A stretch of 34,334 nucleotides of DNA from positions 1 through 34,334 of the forward strand of contig DIVW01000041.1 of assembly GCA_002428365.1 (NCBI GenBank), written 5' to 3'. Positions 23,985 to 32,122 of this stretch are shown here, piece by piece. Below the pieces are notes generated by a model, which did no database searches, was not told where the DNA came from, and saw nothing but the letters and a program-made list of their open reading frames with translations. How positions within the stretch are numbered: position 1 is the stretch's first letter; each line of letters starts with the position of its first letter. The translations under genes were made by a program, and so were the position numbers. The DNA is from Propionibacteriaceae bacterium UBA6122. Lineage in GTDB: Bacteria; Actinomycetota; Actinomycetes; Propionibacteriales; Propionibacteriaceae.

Positions 23985-25895
23985 TCACTCCCTCTGGCCC
24001 GTGGCCACGAACGTCCCGCGGGCCGTGTAGCCGGTATGAAGCAGTCGGTGACTGATCGCGCCGCCGGGTCCGTCGGTCAGCAGCTCGGCGTAGAGGCGCT
24101 GTACGGCCGGGTTCTCGTGGCTCTTCCGGGCGTGGCCAGCCTCGCCGTACGCGGCATCCTCGGCGTAGATCGCCTGGGCGCGTGTCTTCCGGATTTCGAG
24201 GCTCGTCGGGATCGGCTGCCCGCCGCCGCCTAGGCAACCTCCCGGGCAGGCCATGAACTCGATGAAGTGGCACCCGGCGAAGTGTCCTCCCGCCCGGATG
24301 TCCTCGACTACGCGGCGGGCGGTGGCCGTGCCGTGGACGACCGCCACGCGAAGTGTGACGCCACGCAGCCAGTTCCAGTCGTGGACGAGGTGGGCGATCA
24401 GCGGCGGGACGGGACCCACGGCGTCCGGGATCGTGAGTTCGACGAGCCGGACGTCGTCGAACCCGCGGACCGGCGTGATGTCGGCGTGGGCGTACAGGTC
24501 TTCGACGGGCTCACCGGTCACCAGCTCGAGGAGAGTGCGGAGAGCGGCCTCCATGACCCCGCCCGTGGCGCCGAAGATGACACCGGAGCCGGTCGCCGTC
24601 CCGAACGGGTCGTCGAAGTCGCTGCGGGGTTCGGCGGGCAGGTCGATGCCCTGCTGGTGCAACATCTTCGCCAGTTCGCGGGCAGTGAGCACGAAGTCGA
24701 CGTCGGCGAAGCCGCTGTCGGTCAGCTCGGGGCGGGCCGCCTCGAACTTTTTTGCGACGCACGGCATCAGCGCCACCGAGACGACGTCGGCGGGATCGAA
24801 GTCGTTGCGTTCGGCGTACCAGGTCTTGATCAGGGCGCCGAACATCTGTTGCGGGCTCTTGCAGGTGGACAGGTGGGGCAGATAGTCGGGGAACGCGTGC
24901 TCGAGGAACTTGACCCAGCCGGGGCTGCAGGAGGTGAACATCGGCAAGGCGACGTCCGGCTCGCCCAGCACGAGCGCGTGATACAGCCGCTCAATCAGCT
25001 CGACGCCCTCCTCCATGATCGTCAGGTCGGCCGCGAAGGTCGTGTCGAACACCTTGTCGAAGCCCAATTCGCGCAGTGCGGTGTTGAGCTGCCAGGTCAC
25101 TGGGGTTCCCGGGGGCAGCCCGAACTCCTCCCCGAGCGCGGCCCGCGGCGCAGGCGCGGTCTGGATCACGACGTGCTTGCGCTGGTCCTCGAGCGCGGCG
25201 CGGACGGGCGCGGTGACGTCCACCGCCGTGAGCGCTCCGGTGGGGCAGCGGTTCACGCACTGGCCGCAGTTGATGCAGAACTCCGAGGACAGTGGGAGGT
25301 CAGCGAAAGTCGTCACGCGGACCCCGGCGCCCCGGCCGGCCACGCCGAGTGCCCGGACGTCCTGCAGCTCGGCGCACGTCCGGACGCACCGCAGGCACAG
25401 GATGCACTTATCGGGGTCGAACACGATCGACGGGCCGGTGTCGTCGCGGTCGAACACCGGCTCGGTCCGCTGCCCGAAGCGGTAGTGGTCGACGCCGTAC
25501 TCGGCAGCCAGGTCCTGGAGTTCGCAGGTGCCGTTGCGGGCGCACGTCCGGCAATCGCCATAGTGCTCGCTGAGCAGTAGGTCGATGATGTCGCGGCGCG
25601 CAGCAGCGACCCGCGGGCTATGGGTATTGACCTCGAGCGGCTGGGTGATCGGGAACACGCAGCTGGGCTGGAGGTTCACCTGGCCAGCGACCTCGACGAC
25701 GCAGACCCGGCAAACGCCGACGTCGGCCAGGTCGGGGTGGTGGCACAGCGTGGGTATCCGGACGCCGCAGGCGCGGGCCGCCTCCAGGATGGTCGTGCCG
25801 CTGCCGACCTCGACCTCATGACCGTTGATGGTGGCCCGGACGGTTGCCGCGACCGCGGCGGGGGCCTGGGCTGACCGCGGAATGCTAATGGTCAT
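23985..25895 (-). CDS. [FeFe]-hydrogenase catalytic subunit (HydA/HndD type)
   Basis: 636-aa enzyme for reversible H2 production/oxidation. It has an N-terminal [2Fe-2S] domain with Cys in CGVRIPTLCHHPDLADVGVC and RVC (residues ~44-66), and a His-Cys cluster HYGDCRTCARNGTC. Two [4Fe-4S] clusters follow: CILCLRCVRTC and CINCGQCVNRC. The H-cluster domain has L1 TSCSPGW (usual group A form TSCCPxW), L2 MPCVAKKFE and L3 FMACPGGCLGGGGQP. The small C-terminal tail RLYAELLTDGPGG is of HndD type. The Ser in L1 and a Cys in LSTCKSPQQ are notable. ATG 25895 has ribosome site AAAGGGAG; the frame upstream of it is noise. Assembly needs HydE, HydF and HydG, none of which is in this window. Confidence 0.97.
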   Translation of the reverse strand: MTISIPRSAQAPAAVAATVRATINGHEVEVGSGTTILEAARACGVRIPTLCHHPDLADVGVCRVCVVEVAGQVNLQPSCVFPITQPLEVNTHSPRVAAARRDIIDLLLSEHYGDCRTCARNGTCELQDLAAEYGVDHYRFGQRTEPVFDRDDTGPSIVFDPDKCILCLRCVRTCAELQDVRALGVAGRGAGVRVTTFADLPLSSEFCINCGQCVNRCPTGALTAVDVTAPVRAALEDQRKHVVIQTAPAPRAALGEEFGLPPGTPVTWQLNTALRELGFDKVFDTTFAADLTIMEEGVELIERLYHALVLGEPDVALPMFTSCSPGWVKFLEHAFPDYLPHLSTCKSPQQMFGALIKTWYAERNDFDPADVVSVALMPCVAKKFEAARPELTDSGFADVDFVLTARELAKMLHQQGIDLPAEPRSDFDDPFGTATGSGVIFGATGGVMEAALRTLLELVTGEPVEDLYAHADITPVRGFDDVRLVELTIPDAVGPVPPLIAHLVHDWNWLRGVTLRVAVVHGTATARRVVEDIRAGGHFAGCHFIEFMACPGGCLGGGGQPIPTSLEIRKTRAQAIYAEDAAYGEAGHARKSHENPAVQRLYAELLTDGPGGAISHRLLHTGYTARGTFVATGQRE

Positions 25896-25906
25896 GGTGG
25901 CTCCCT

Positions 25907-27091
25907 TTAGACGGGGACTCGGTCGAGGATCTCGGGACCGAACCGGTCGACGAGGGAGAGGAAGAAGTTGGGGCTGGTCTGGCCCAGCCCGCACTTGGCG
26001 GTGGCCTGCATGGTGTGCCCCAAATGCTGCAGCTCGCCAAGCCGCTTGGCTGTGCAGTCGCCGCGCTTCAGCGACCGGACGCCCTCCAGGAGCACGGGAT
26101 TGCCGAGCCTGCAGGGGGTGCACTGCCCGCACGACTCGTCGACGAAGAACTCCAGGAAGTTTTCAGCGACGTCGAGCAGATCGCGGTGCGGGCCCAGCGC
26201 GATGATCGCGCCTCCGGTGCTGACTTCCTCGTAGCTGATCGCGCGGTTGAAGTCCGTGGCCGGGATGCACACGCCGGAGGCCCCACCGCCGACGACGGCA
26301 TGGGCGTCCTCGCCGCCGGAGGCCTCGAGCAGCTCGCCGATGGTGACCCCGAAGGGGAACTCGTAGACCCCCGGACGTTCGACGTCACCGGAGACGCTCA
26401 GCAGCTTCGGACCCGTGGAACCCGGCGTCCCGATGCCGACGAACCAGGAGGCCCCGCGCGCCAGGATCGCCGGCACCCACGCGAACGTCTCGACGTTGTT
26501 CACGATCGTGGGCGCCTGGTGGAGGCCGCGGACGACCGGGTAGGGGAGCCGGTTGCGGGGCTCGCCGCGGCGTCCCTCGAGACTCTCGAGGAGGGCTGTC
26601 TCCTCACCGCAGATGTAGGCCCCCGACCCGAGCCGGATGTCGATGTCGAAGTCGAACCCCGGGGTGCCTAGGATGTTGTTGCCAAGCAGGCCAGCCTTCC
26701 GGCGCCGGGCCAGACAGTCCTCGAGCCCCTGGCGCAGGTACACGTACTCGCCCCGCAGGTAGACGACCCCGCTGGTGGCCCCAATGGACCAGGCGCCGAT
26801 GGTCATGCCCTCGAAGACGAGGTCGGGCACCACTCTCAATAACGCCCGGTCCTTGAAGTTGCCCGGCTCCCCCTCGTCCGCGTTGCACACGACGTGGCGA
26901 CGTCCGTCCGGGGCGGGTGCCTCGGCCGCCAGCCTCCACTTGAGTCCGGTGCGGAACCCGGCGCCCCCGCGACCTCGGATCCCGGAGCGGGCCAGCTCTT
27001 CGATGACCTCGGCTGGGGCTTGCCCGAGGGCCGCGTGCAGTCCGGAATCGGGTTGGACCGCTGCCAGGGTGAGTGGCGTCCGGACGATCAT
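25907..27091 (-). CDS. NuoF/HndC-like NAD(H)-FMN subunit of [FeFe]-hydrogenase complex
   Basis: 394-aa flavoprotein that exchanges electrons with NAD(H). The NADH/FMN-binding region has GIRGRGGAGFRTGLKW (residues ~37-52), NADEGEPGNFKDR and GAYICGEETALLESLEG. The [4Fe-4S] site is SCGQCTPCR with a last Cys in TAKCGLGQ. It is shorter than HydB/HndC of bifurcating enzymes: both the N-terminal [2Fe-2S] thioredoxin-like domain and the C-terminal 2x[4Fe-4S] ferredoxin domain are absent. That may indicate plain NADH coupling (inference). ATG 27091 follows GGGAGGAG, a strong ribosome site. First gene of the operon, 11 bp before hydA. Confidence 0.96.
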   Translation of the reverse strand: MIVRTPLTLAAVQPDSGLHAALGQAPAEVIEELARSGIRGRGGAGFRTGLKWRLAAEAPAPDGRRHVVCNADEGEPGNFKDRALLRVVPDLVFEGMTIGAWSIGATSGVVYLRGEYVYLRQGLEDCLARRRKAGLLGNNILGTPGFDFDIDIRLGSGAYICGEETALLESLEGRRGEPRNRLPYPVVRGLHQAPTIVNNVETFAWVPAILARGASWFVGIGTPGSTGPKLLSVSGDVERPGVYEFPFGVTIGELLEASGGEDAHAVVGGGASGVCIPATDFNRAISYEEVSTGGAIIALGPHRDLLDVAENFLEFFVDESCGQCTPCRLGNPVLLEGVRSLKRGDCTAKRLGELQHLGHTMQATAKCGLGQTSPNFFLSLVDRFGPEILDRVPV

Positions 27092-27237
27092 CGGGACTCC
27101 TCCCGAGCGACGCCCCGGCGGCTCGTCGGTGAGCTTTCGGGGGAGGCTTCGTTAGTGATTTAGCCTACACCGGGGGTGAGGCAGGCTCGGGGCTTTCGGG
27201 GAGTTGCTAGCCTTGGGGCAGATCCCTTGCTGAGGAT

Positions 27238-27282
27238 CCCGGACGAGGGGTGCCGTACCCGGAACGCGACAAGACGGCCCGT
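27238..27282 (+). promoter_or_regulatory. Guanidine-III riboswitch (ykkC-III)
   Basis: Contains the hallmark blocks in order: CCGGACGAGG, GCCGTACCCGG, then GACAAGACGGC. The CCGG/CCGG arms form P1, and GCCGT pairs with ACGGC to form the pseudoknot. This matches my memory of the Thermobifida fusca guanidine-III aptamer closely. It lies 12 bp upstream of the exporter start; the ribosome site GAGGGG (27284-27289) follows directly, so guanidine binding probably exposes it. The ligand is assigned from the family, not tested. Confidence 0.92.
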
Positions 27283-27294
27283 GAGGGGCTTGTC

Positions 27295-27609
27295 ATGGCG
27301 TGGTTGGTTTTGGTTATTTCCGGTGTTTTGGAGGCGGTTTGGGCCACCGCCCTGGGTCGGTCTGAGGGACTTACCCGAGTGGTGCCCACGGTGGTGTTCG
27401 CTGTCGGCCTCGTGCTCAGCATGGCTGGATTGGCCTATTCGATGCGGACGTTGCCCACGGGGACGTCCTACGCGGTGTGGGTTGGCATTGGCGCGACGCT
27501 GACCGTCGTCTACGCGATGCTCACTGGGCAGGAGCCGTTCTCTCTGCTCAAGGCGCTGTTCCTAGCCCTCATCATCGGTGGTGTCGTCGGGCTGAAGTTG
27601 CTCCACTGA
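27295..27609 (+). CDS. sugE: Gdx/SugE-type guanidinium exporter (SMR family)
   Basis: 104-aa small multidrug-resistance protein with four helices that exports guanidinium in exchange for protons as an antiparallel dimer. The N-terminus MAWLVLVISGVLEAVWATAL holds the essential Glu. SEGLTRVVPT and LPTGTSYAVWVGIGA are typical of the Gdx subtype. It starts at ATG 27295; the open frame upstream is the riboswitch leader. Regulated by the preceding guanidine-III riboswitch; diverges from the hydrogenase operon. Confidence 0.96.
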   Translation: MAWLVLVISGVLEAVWATALGRSEGLTRVVPTVVFAVGLVLSMAGLAYSMRTLPTGTSYAVWVGIGATLTVVYAMLTGQEPFSLLKALFLALIIGGVVGLKLLH

Positions 27610-27766
27610 GGTGCATGGGGCGGCCACTAGTGCGGGCGCGCAGCCTGCCGCGTCAAACGGTCGATGCCCGTGTTCGCTTTCCCTACGCCGGTTTGTCGCG
27701 GAGGGAGGAGCGGGACGAACCAAACGCGGTGCGGCATGTGCGGATGAGTTGTGCGAGGCTCTCGAC

Positions 27767-28222
27767 ATGCCTGAAACCTTGGATCGGCAGCGGATCGCGG
27801 CTTACGGTGTCGCCGTTCAGAATGGCTGCGTGCTGCTTGCTCGGGCCGGGGTCAGATCGGACTTCCCCGGGACGTGGTCGTTGCCTGGCGGGGGTGTCGA
27901 CCATGGCGAGCACCCCCAGCACGCTGTTATCCGCGAGTTCCTCGAAGAGACCGGACTTGTCATATCGGTGGACGGCCCGTGCACGGTGTTCAGCGACGTG
28001 CTGGAGATTCCCACCAAGGGAATCAGGCTTCACCACGTCCGGCTGTGCTACCCCGTGACGGTAACGGCAGGCACCCTTCGCAACGAGCTGGAGGGGTCAA
28101 CCGACCTTGCCCAGTGGGTTCCGTTCGGCCAAGCGCTCACTCTGGACCCGATAGCGCCGTTCGTGACTTCCGTCATCGAAACGACCGCGCGGGAGCACTC
28201 GCTCACCCACCAACCCCGATAG
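27767..28222 (+). CDS. Nudix hydrolase
   Basis: 151 aa with a full Nudix box GX5EX7REUXEEXGU: the segment from GGGVDHGE to REFLEETGLV, residues ~41-67, holds the metal-binding Glu residues. It probably hydrolyses a nucleoside diphosphate derivative; the substrate is not predictable. ATG 27767 has GAGG eight bases upstream; the frame continues upstream without a good start. It follows the exporter on the same strand, ~160 bp apart. Confidence 0.9.
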   Translation: MPETLDRQRIAAYGVAVQNGCVLLARAGVRSDFPGTWSLPGGGVDHGEHPQHAVIREFLEETGLVISVDGPCTVFSDVLEIPTKGIRLHHVRLCYPVTVTAGTLRNELEGSTDLAQWVPFGQALTLDPIAPFVTSVIETTAREHSLTHQPR

Positions 28223-28336
28223 CGGTGTCAGAAGGGTCCGCGGCCTGCGAGCATGCCCTGCAGCTACAGACGGCGCGATAAGCCGGATGTTCGGTGGTTA
28301 GTCGTCCGCCGTCATGAGGCTTCTTGGGAGCTCGGA

Positions 28337-29254
28337 CTATTCGCCCGCTATGCCGAGAACTTCTGCGAGGTTGGCGCCGACGATGATTCGGGGCCCGTGC
28401 TCGTCGCGGCTGGTGACCTGCTCCCACTTGCCGTCCTTGACCCAGAACACGTGGGGGCTCAGGGGGCCTGCTCCGTCGTCGTACCCCGCCATTGCGAACC
28501 CGAAGAGGTTCTGAAGAGCTTGTGCGGCATCGGGGCCGTCGACGACGCGGAAGGCGACCTGATGCCGAAAAGGCATCGCTACGAAGACGCCTCGGCCGAG
28601 GTCGGGTTGCGAGACGAACGACAACAGCTCGGGCAAGAACAGGGCCATGGACGCGGTGTAGACGCTATCGCCGATGAGGACGTCGAAATGGCCGTCGGCC
28701 CCACGTCTGACGACTTCGTGGTCACGTTTCTCGCTTCGCATCATGTGCCAGAGGTTGGCCCGTCCCACCGCCCTCCACTCGTCGAGATCGCCACGAGCGG
28801 CAAGTTCGCTCTCATGGGGCGTGATCACTGTGTCGGGGAAGTCCAAGACGAGCACTTGGCGCAGATCGCCGGCCAGCGTCGGCGCGGTAGGGAACCACGA
28901 CGGATCCGGAAGTCCGGCATTCTCGGCCAGGCGCAGCACCAGCTGTGCGCGCAACTCGGCATCGGTCAGACTCTGGACAGAGGGGTTCGGGGTGGCGAGT
29001 CGACTGACGTGCTCGCTCACCAGCCCGGGCCACTTGCGGCCCGGGGCGTCGGCAACCAGGACCGCGAGGTTCCAGAGACCGAAGATGCCGCCGGCAGCAT
29101 CAACGACATGATCGGAGTGGACCGTCACCTCACGTCCGACACGTGCCCACGCAACCCGCACCAGCTCCCGCAGGCGCTGCGCTTGCGTCACGCTCAGCGG
29201 CAATTCCGGGTCACGAGCCGCGTTGGAATCATCCTTCGTCCTGAACCACACCAT
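28337..29254 (-). CDS. Uncharacterised conserved-looking protein (305 aa)
   Basis: Soluble alpha/beta protein. It has a helical N-terminus (ELVRVAWARVGREVTVHSDH), a Trp-containing middle (AAGGIFGLWNLAVLVADAPG) and a C-terminal part reading GRGVFVAMPFRHQVAFRVVD. It ends with a turn rich in Trp/Lys (HVFWVKDGKWEQV). No catalytic signature, signal peptide or membrane helix is seen. In-frame GTG 29302 would add 16 residues; ATG 29254 (MVWFRTKDDS) is preferred. Codon bias supports a real gene. Not recognised. Confidence 0.75.
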   Translation of the reverse strand: MVWFRTKDDSNAARDPELPLSVTQAQRLRELVRVAWARVGREVTVHSDHVVDAAGGIFGLWNLAVLVADAPGRKWPGLVSEHVSRLATPNPSVQSLTDAELRAQLVLRLAENAGLPDPSWFPTAPTLAGDLRQVLVLDFPDTVITPHESELAARGDLDEWRAVGRANLWHMMRSEKRDHEVVRRGADGHFDVLIGDSVYTASMALFLPELLSFVSQPDLGRGVFVAMPFRHQVAFRVVDGPDAAQALQNLFGFAMAGYDDGAGPLSPHVFWVKDGKWEQVTSRDEHGPRIIVGANLAEVLGIAGE

Positions 29255-29490
29255 GGCAGCGGAGCCTACCGACGCGACCGACCAAGCGCGGCCATCTGAC
29301 ACTCAACACCTGCCGCCTATCGCGCCGACGGCGAACAGCGGCTCACTATCGATGATCTAGGTTCCGGAGGACATGCAGGCGGAGGGGGTGTGGTTGGGGT
29401 GCCGGTCAAGGTTCTTGCGTGCTGAGCGAGTGTCTCGTCCCGTGGGGGTTTCGACTCGGGCCTGAATCCGGCTTCTTCGAGGCTAGGCTC

Positions 29491-29505
29491 GGGGGCAGTT
29501 CCCCC
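29491..29505 (+). other. GC hairpin in the leader of the SDR gene
   Basis: GGGGG-CAGTT-CCCCC is a perfect 5-bp stem with a 5-nt loop, 23 bp upstream of the reductase start. TAGGCT (29484-29489) just upstream could be a -10 element. A role in expression is speculative. Confidence 0.3.
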
Positions 29506-29527
29506 CCTTTGAGTGATGGAGACCTAA

Positions 29528-30202
29528 ATGGCAACGCTGGCAATCGTTGGAGCGGGCCCTGGCCTGGGCGCCGCGGTCGCTCGCAGGTTCGGTCGCGAGG
29601 GGTTCGCGATCGCGCTGGTCTCGCGTGACCAGACGAAGCTCGACGCCTTGGCGGCCGAGCTCGCCGACGGCGGCGTGACCGCGCGCGGATACTCCGCCGA
29701 CGTTCGCGATGCTGCGTCCCTCGAGGCGGCGCTCACCTCAGCGGCCGACGATTTGGGTCCGATCACCGTGCTGCAGTACAGCCCGCTCCCGTCCCGCTCA
29801 TATCTGGAGCCCGTGCTCAACCTCACCCCTGAACTCGCGCTCGAGGCGCTGCGCTTCTCAGCGTTGGGACTGATCACGGCGGCCCGGGCAGTGTTGCCCG
29901 CGATGCGCGCCGCGGGCGACGGCACGATCATCCTGATTAACGGCGGCACCTCGGTGAAGGCCCGGGCCGGTTTCTCCGGCACGTCAGTGGCGTTCCCGGC
30001 CGAGAGCGCGTATGGCGAAATGCTTCATGAAGCCCTGGCTGCCGACGGCGTGCGTGTCGTCCAGCTGGTCATCCCGGGCTCGATCCCGAAGCTCCAGGTC
30101 ACCAACGGTGTGGACGGGGTCGCCGAGCGCATCTGGCAGCTGCATACGACCTCAGGCGAGTTCAGGACGATGCTCGTCCCGCTCGAGGAAGGGCGGGAGT
30201 AG
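29528..30202 (+). CDS. SDR-family NAD(P)-binding protein without the usual YxxxK
   Basis: 224-aa Rossmann-fold protein. Its cofactor motif is GAGPGLG (residues ~8-14) after the first strand, with LVSRDQTKLDALAAEL and ADVRDAASLEAAL. NGGTS is the strand-5 segment with the active-site Ser region. At the catalytic position the sequence is SAYGEMLHE, so Tyr is present but the Lys four residues later is replaced by Leu. This variant may occur throughout its subfamily, and activity is doubtful. ATG 29528 has GGAG seven bases upstream. The last ~180 bp are duplicated at 21865-22056. A methyltransferase stub begins 30 bp downstream. Confidence 0.9.
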   Translation: MATLAIVGAGPGLGAAVARRFGREGFAIALVSRDQTKLDALAAELADGGVTARGYSADVRDAASLEAALTSAADDLGPITVLQYSPLPSRSYLEPVLNLTPELALEALRFSALGLITAARAVLPAMRAAGDGTIILINGGTSVKARAGFSGTSVAFPAESAYGEMLHEALAADGVRVVQLVIPGSIPKLQVTNGVDGVAERIWQLHTTSGEFRTMLVPLEEGRE

Positions 30203-30213
30203 CGCCCGAGCTG
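30025..30213 (+). repeat. Right copy of the SDR 3'-end direct repeat
   Basis: 189 bp, the end of the intact reductase gene plus GCGCCCGAGCTG. It is paired with 21865-22056 in the same orientation, about 8.2 kb apart. The two enclose the hydrogenase, exporter and Nudix genes. Confidence 0.9.
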
Positions 30214-30231
30214 TCCGACACTGGACGGGGC

Positions 30232-30399
30232 ATGGCCAAGCTCACTATCGAGATGGCAGATCCGGTATCTCAGACCCTGCTGATTCCGTTGTGGGCGAGG
30301 GCTGTTGAGCAGCGTGAGCCCGAACCACTGGTGCCCGATTCACTAATGCAGGACGTCCAAGCCGCTCAGGGGAGATCTGGCCGAGTAGCGACCGGATGA
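30232..30399 (+). pseudogene. 5' stub of a TcmP/LCM-type SAM methyltransferase
   Basis: ATG 30232 opens MAKLTIEMADPVSQTLLIPL then WARAVEQREPEPLVPDSL. This is the standard start of leucine-carboxymethyltransferase-like O-methyltransferases (PF04072 type). It stops after 55 residues at TGA 30397, and no SAM-binding motif follows. It is therefore a truncated gene whose recognisable part ends near 30345. The junction overlaps the 3' end of the convergent gene at 30366. Confidence 0.65.
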
Positions 30400-30974
30400 A
30401 CTGGGCTGATATTGGATTCAGCCGTGGCTGGCATCGTGACCCACAGAGCATCGTCAGGCGATGTGTCTTCACGACACAGCTTGTACCTGCCATCACTGCG
30501 GACGGCCAGGACCTCATGGGACGGCTGGTAGAGCAGCCACTGCTCCTCGGGTTCATGGTCGTCGACGTCCCCCGGTGTCGGGGTGGTGGTGAGGACGCAA
30601 CCGAGGTCGAAGGTGAAGGTCGTGCTCGCATCGGCCGGATTGATGCTGACTTCGGTGATCGACTGCCCGCTCAGCACCCGCAGGGCTCGGTTCATGGTGA
30701 TGTCGTCCGATTCTTCGTGCGCAAGCTGCATCCCGTCGAGTGACAGTGACCAGGCGCAGCAGTAGATCCAGAGGTGCCACTGCCCTCGAACGACGGTGCG
30801 ACGTTGCATAGCCTCGACAGGTGCGTTTTCGATCTGGACGCCGATCATTCGAGGCTCGTGGACGATGACTTCGGGCCGACCGAACTCGAGCGTGATGAAT
30901 GAGCCGATGCCCCGCGCAACCTGCCATGACGGCAGCCCGAGCAGCGGTGTGAAGGCCTCTCTCACTGGATGCAC
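30366..30974 (-). CDS. Uncharacterised conserved-looking protein (202 aa)
   Basis: Soluble, beta-rich. It begins HPVREAFTPLLGLPSWQVAR, continues SFITLEFGRPEVIVHEPR and VVRGQWHLWIYCCAWSLSLD, and ends with WLLYQPSHEVLAVRSDGRY. This looks like a conserved family of unknown role. GTG start 30974. The last residues (VATRPDLP) run into the methyltransferase stub, so the true end could have been altered by the junction. No motif for catalysis. Confidence 0.75.
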   Translation of the reverse strand: MHPVREAFTPLLGLPSWQVARGIGSFITLEFGRPEVIVHEPRMIGVQIENAPVEAMQRRTVVRGQWHLWIYCCAWSLSLDGMQLAHEESDDITMNRALRVLSGQSITEVSINPADASTTFTFDLGCVLTTTPTPGDVDDHEPEEQWLLYQPSHEVLAVRSDGRYKLCREDTSPDDALWVTMPATAESNISPVHPVATRPDLP

Positions 30975-31013
30975 CCGCCGATCGTTTCATGGTCTGGCGT
31001 GCGGCGCAGTCGC

Positions 31014-31442
31014 CTACGCGTTGGCGGTGAGGATCGTCCAACGCACCCGATGATTTGGCGGGCGGACGGCGTAGGAACGGTCGGGATCCATTTCCCACTC
31101 GGGCATGGCGAGCAGGGAATCCTCCGGGGGACGTCTGAATGAACTCAGCGCGCGGAGCCTGTCTTCTTGGTCATACGGTGCTGGATGTTCACCACGGTCG
31201 AAGGACGACCGCCAGGCCACCCACGCGGCCCACGATTCAAGCTCGGGCTCGAGGGCCTCATCCGGCACCGGCCAGAGCCGAAACGTCGGCGCGTAGTCAT
31301 CGAGCACCTCCGAAAACTCGGAAGCGAAATAGTGCACTCGACCATCGATCGTGACGATCCCGCCACGCGGGCAGTCCCACCACGCAAAGTAGCTGAGCAC
31401 AGGGCTGGATGCGGGAGTGGAGTCGCCAGGTTGACCGATCAC
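31014..31442 (-). CDS. Small unknown protein, translationally coupled to the upstream gene
   Basis: 142 aa from GTG 31442, which overlaps the stop of the preceding gene as GTGA. Trp-rich: VLSYFAWWDCPRGGIVTIDG, FRLWPVPDEALEPELESW then AAWVAWRSSFDRGEH. Acidic and soluble, with no membrane helix. No family is recognised. The overlap indicates co-translation with the 227-aa protein. Confidence 0.65.
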   Translation of the reverse strand: MIGQPGDSTPASSPVLSYFAWWDCPRGGIVTIDGRVHYFASEFSEVLDDYAPTFRLWPVPDEALEPELESWAAWVAWRSSFDRGEHPAPYDQEDRLRALSSFRRPPEDSLLAMPEWEMDPDRSYAVRPPNHRVRWTILTANA

Positions 31443-32122
31443 GAGGTAACCGTTGTGCTTCTCGCGTTTTGGGTCAATGGCGACACCCGCCCACCGAACG
31501 AATCGAGGGTGCGGGTGTACTCGTCGGCGCTGAAGAGGTGGACCTGCCAGATCGCATCCTCGTCCAGCCACTCCCACACAACCAGGTCGCCGTCTCTGGT
31601 GATTCGCACAGTCGCCGAGCTGCACTCGGGCTGGCCACATTCCTCGCAGCAAGCGACGACCGCGACGTGGGGTTCTTCAGTTGCACCCAGAACAGGGACG
31701 GGCGCAAACATGCTAGTGGGTGCCATTCCTGCTCCCGCGGTCCGCCTCGTCCAGTCTTCACCGTTGATGAGAATTGCGAGCCCGGGCCACTCACCGAATT
31801 CTCCAGCCGGGTATTGGCGCACATCAAGGTCAAGCCGGTCCGGCGCGCCGGGACGAGGGTAGGGGCGGAACGGGAGCAGCCCCTCCCGTGGCGGCGGCCA
31901 TTCCCAGCCGAAGTCTTGCGCCAGGCGGGTCACAACGGGTTCCAGTTCGGAACGAGTTTCCCGACCGGACGCCCCTGCCAGGTCGACCAGAGCCGGCGTA
32001 TCAACTCCCTCAATGAGGGCGTCGCAAGCTGCCCGGACCAGGCGCTCGCTCCCGCTGGCAGGCGAACGAAGCCAGTTCGCGGCGACGTGATAAAGCGTTG
32101 CTTCGAGGTCGCCGTGTTCCAT
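31439..32122 (-). CDS. Unknown protein (227 aa), first gene of a two-gene unit
   Basis: Soluble protein with an Arg/Leu-rich N-terminal helical part (LEATLYHVAANWLRSP, ERLVRAACDALIEGV). A Pro-rich middle (DFGWEWPPPREGLLPFRPYP) precedes a C-terminal segment with closely spaced Cys, VVACCEECGQPECSSATVRI (residues ~155-175), that could bind zinc. Trp-rich acidic end (LVVWEWLDEDAIWQVHLFSA). ATG 32122 has GGGAG upstream; an in-frame start at 32233 would add low-quality sequence. Function unknown. Confidence 0.7.
   Translation of the reverse strand: MEHGDLEATLYHVAANWLRSPASGSERLVRAACDALIEGVDTPALVDLAGASGRETRSELEPVVTRLAQDFGWEWPPPREGLLPFRPYPRPGAPDRLDLDVRQYPAGEFGEWPGLAILINGEDWTRRTAGAGMAPTSMFAPVPVLGATEEPHVAVVACCEECGQPECSSATVRITRDGDLVVWEWLDEDAIWQVHLFSADEYTRTLDSFGGRVSPLTQNARSTTVTS

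Noticed and set aside
24267..25580. 437-aa plus-strand frame across hydA
   Set aside because: Shadow of the hydrogenase gene; no domain or start signal.
23985..26132. Longer start for hydA upstream of 25895
   Set aside because: The extra ~79 residues overlap nuoF and are Arg/Pro/His-rich noise; ATG 25895 has a proper ribosome site.
16243..27745. 16-bp identical string GCGGCATGTGCGGATG at about 16241 and 27731
   Set aside because: One short match in different contexts is within chance for a 34-kb GC-rich window.
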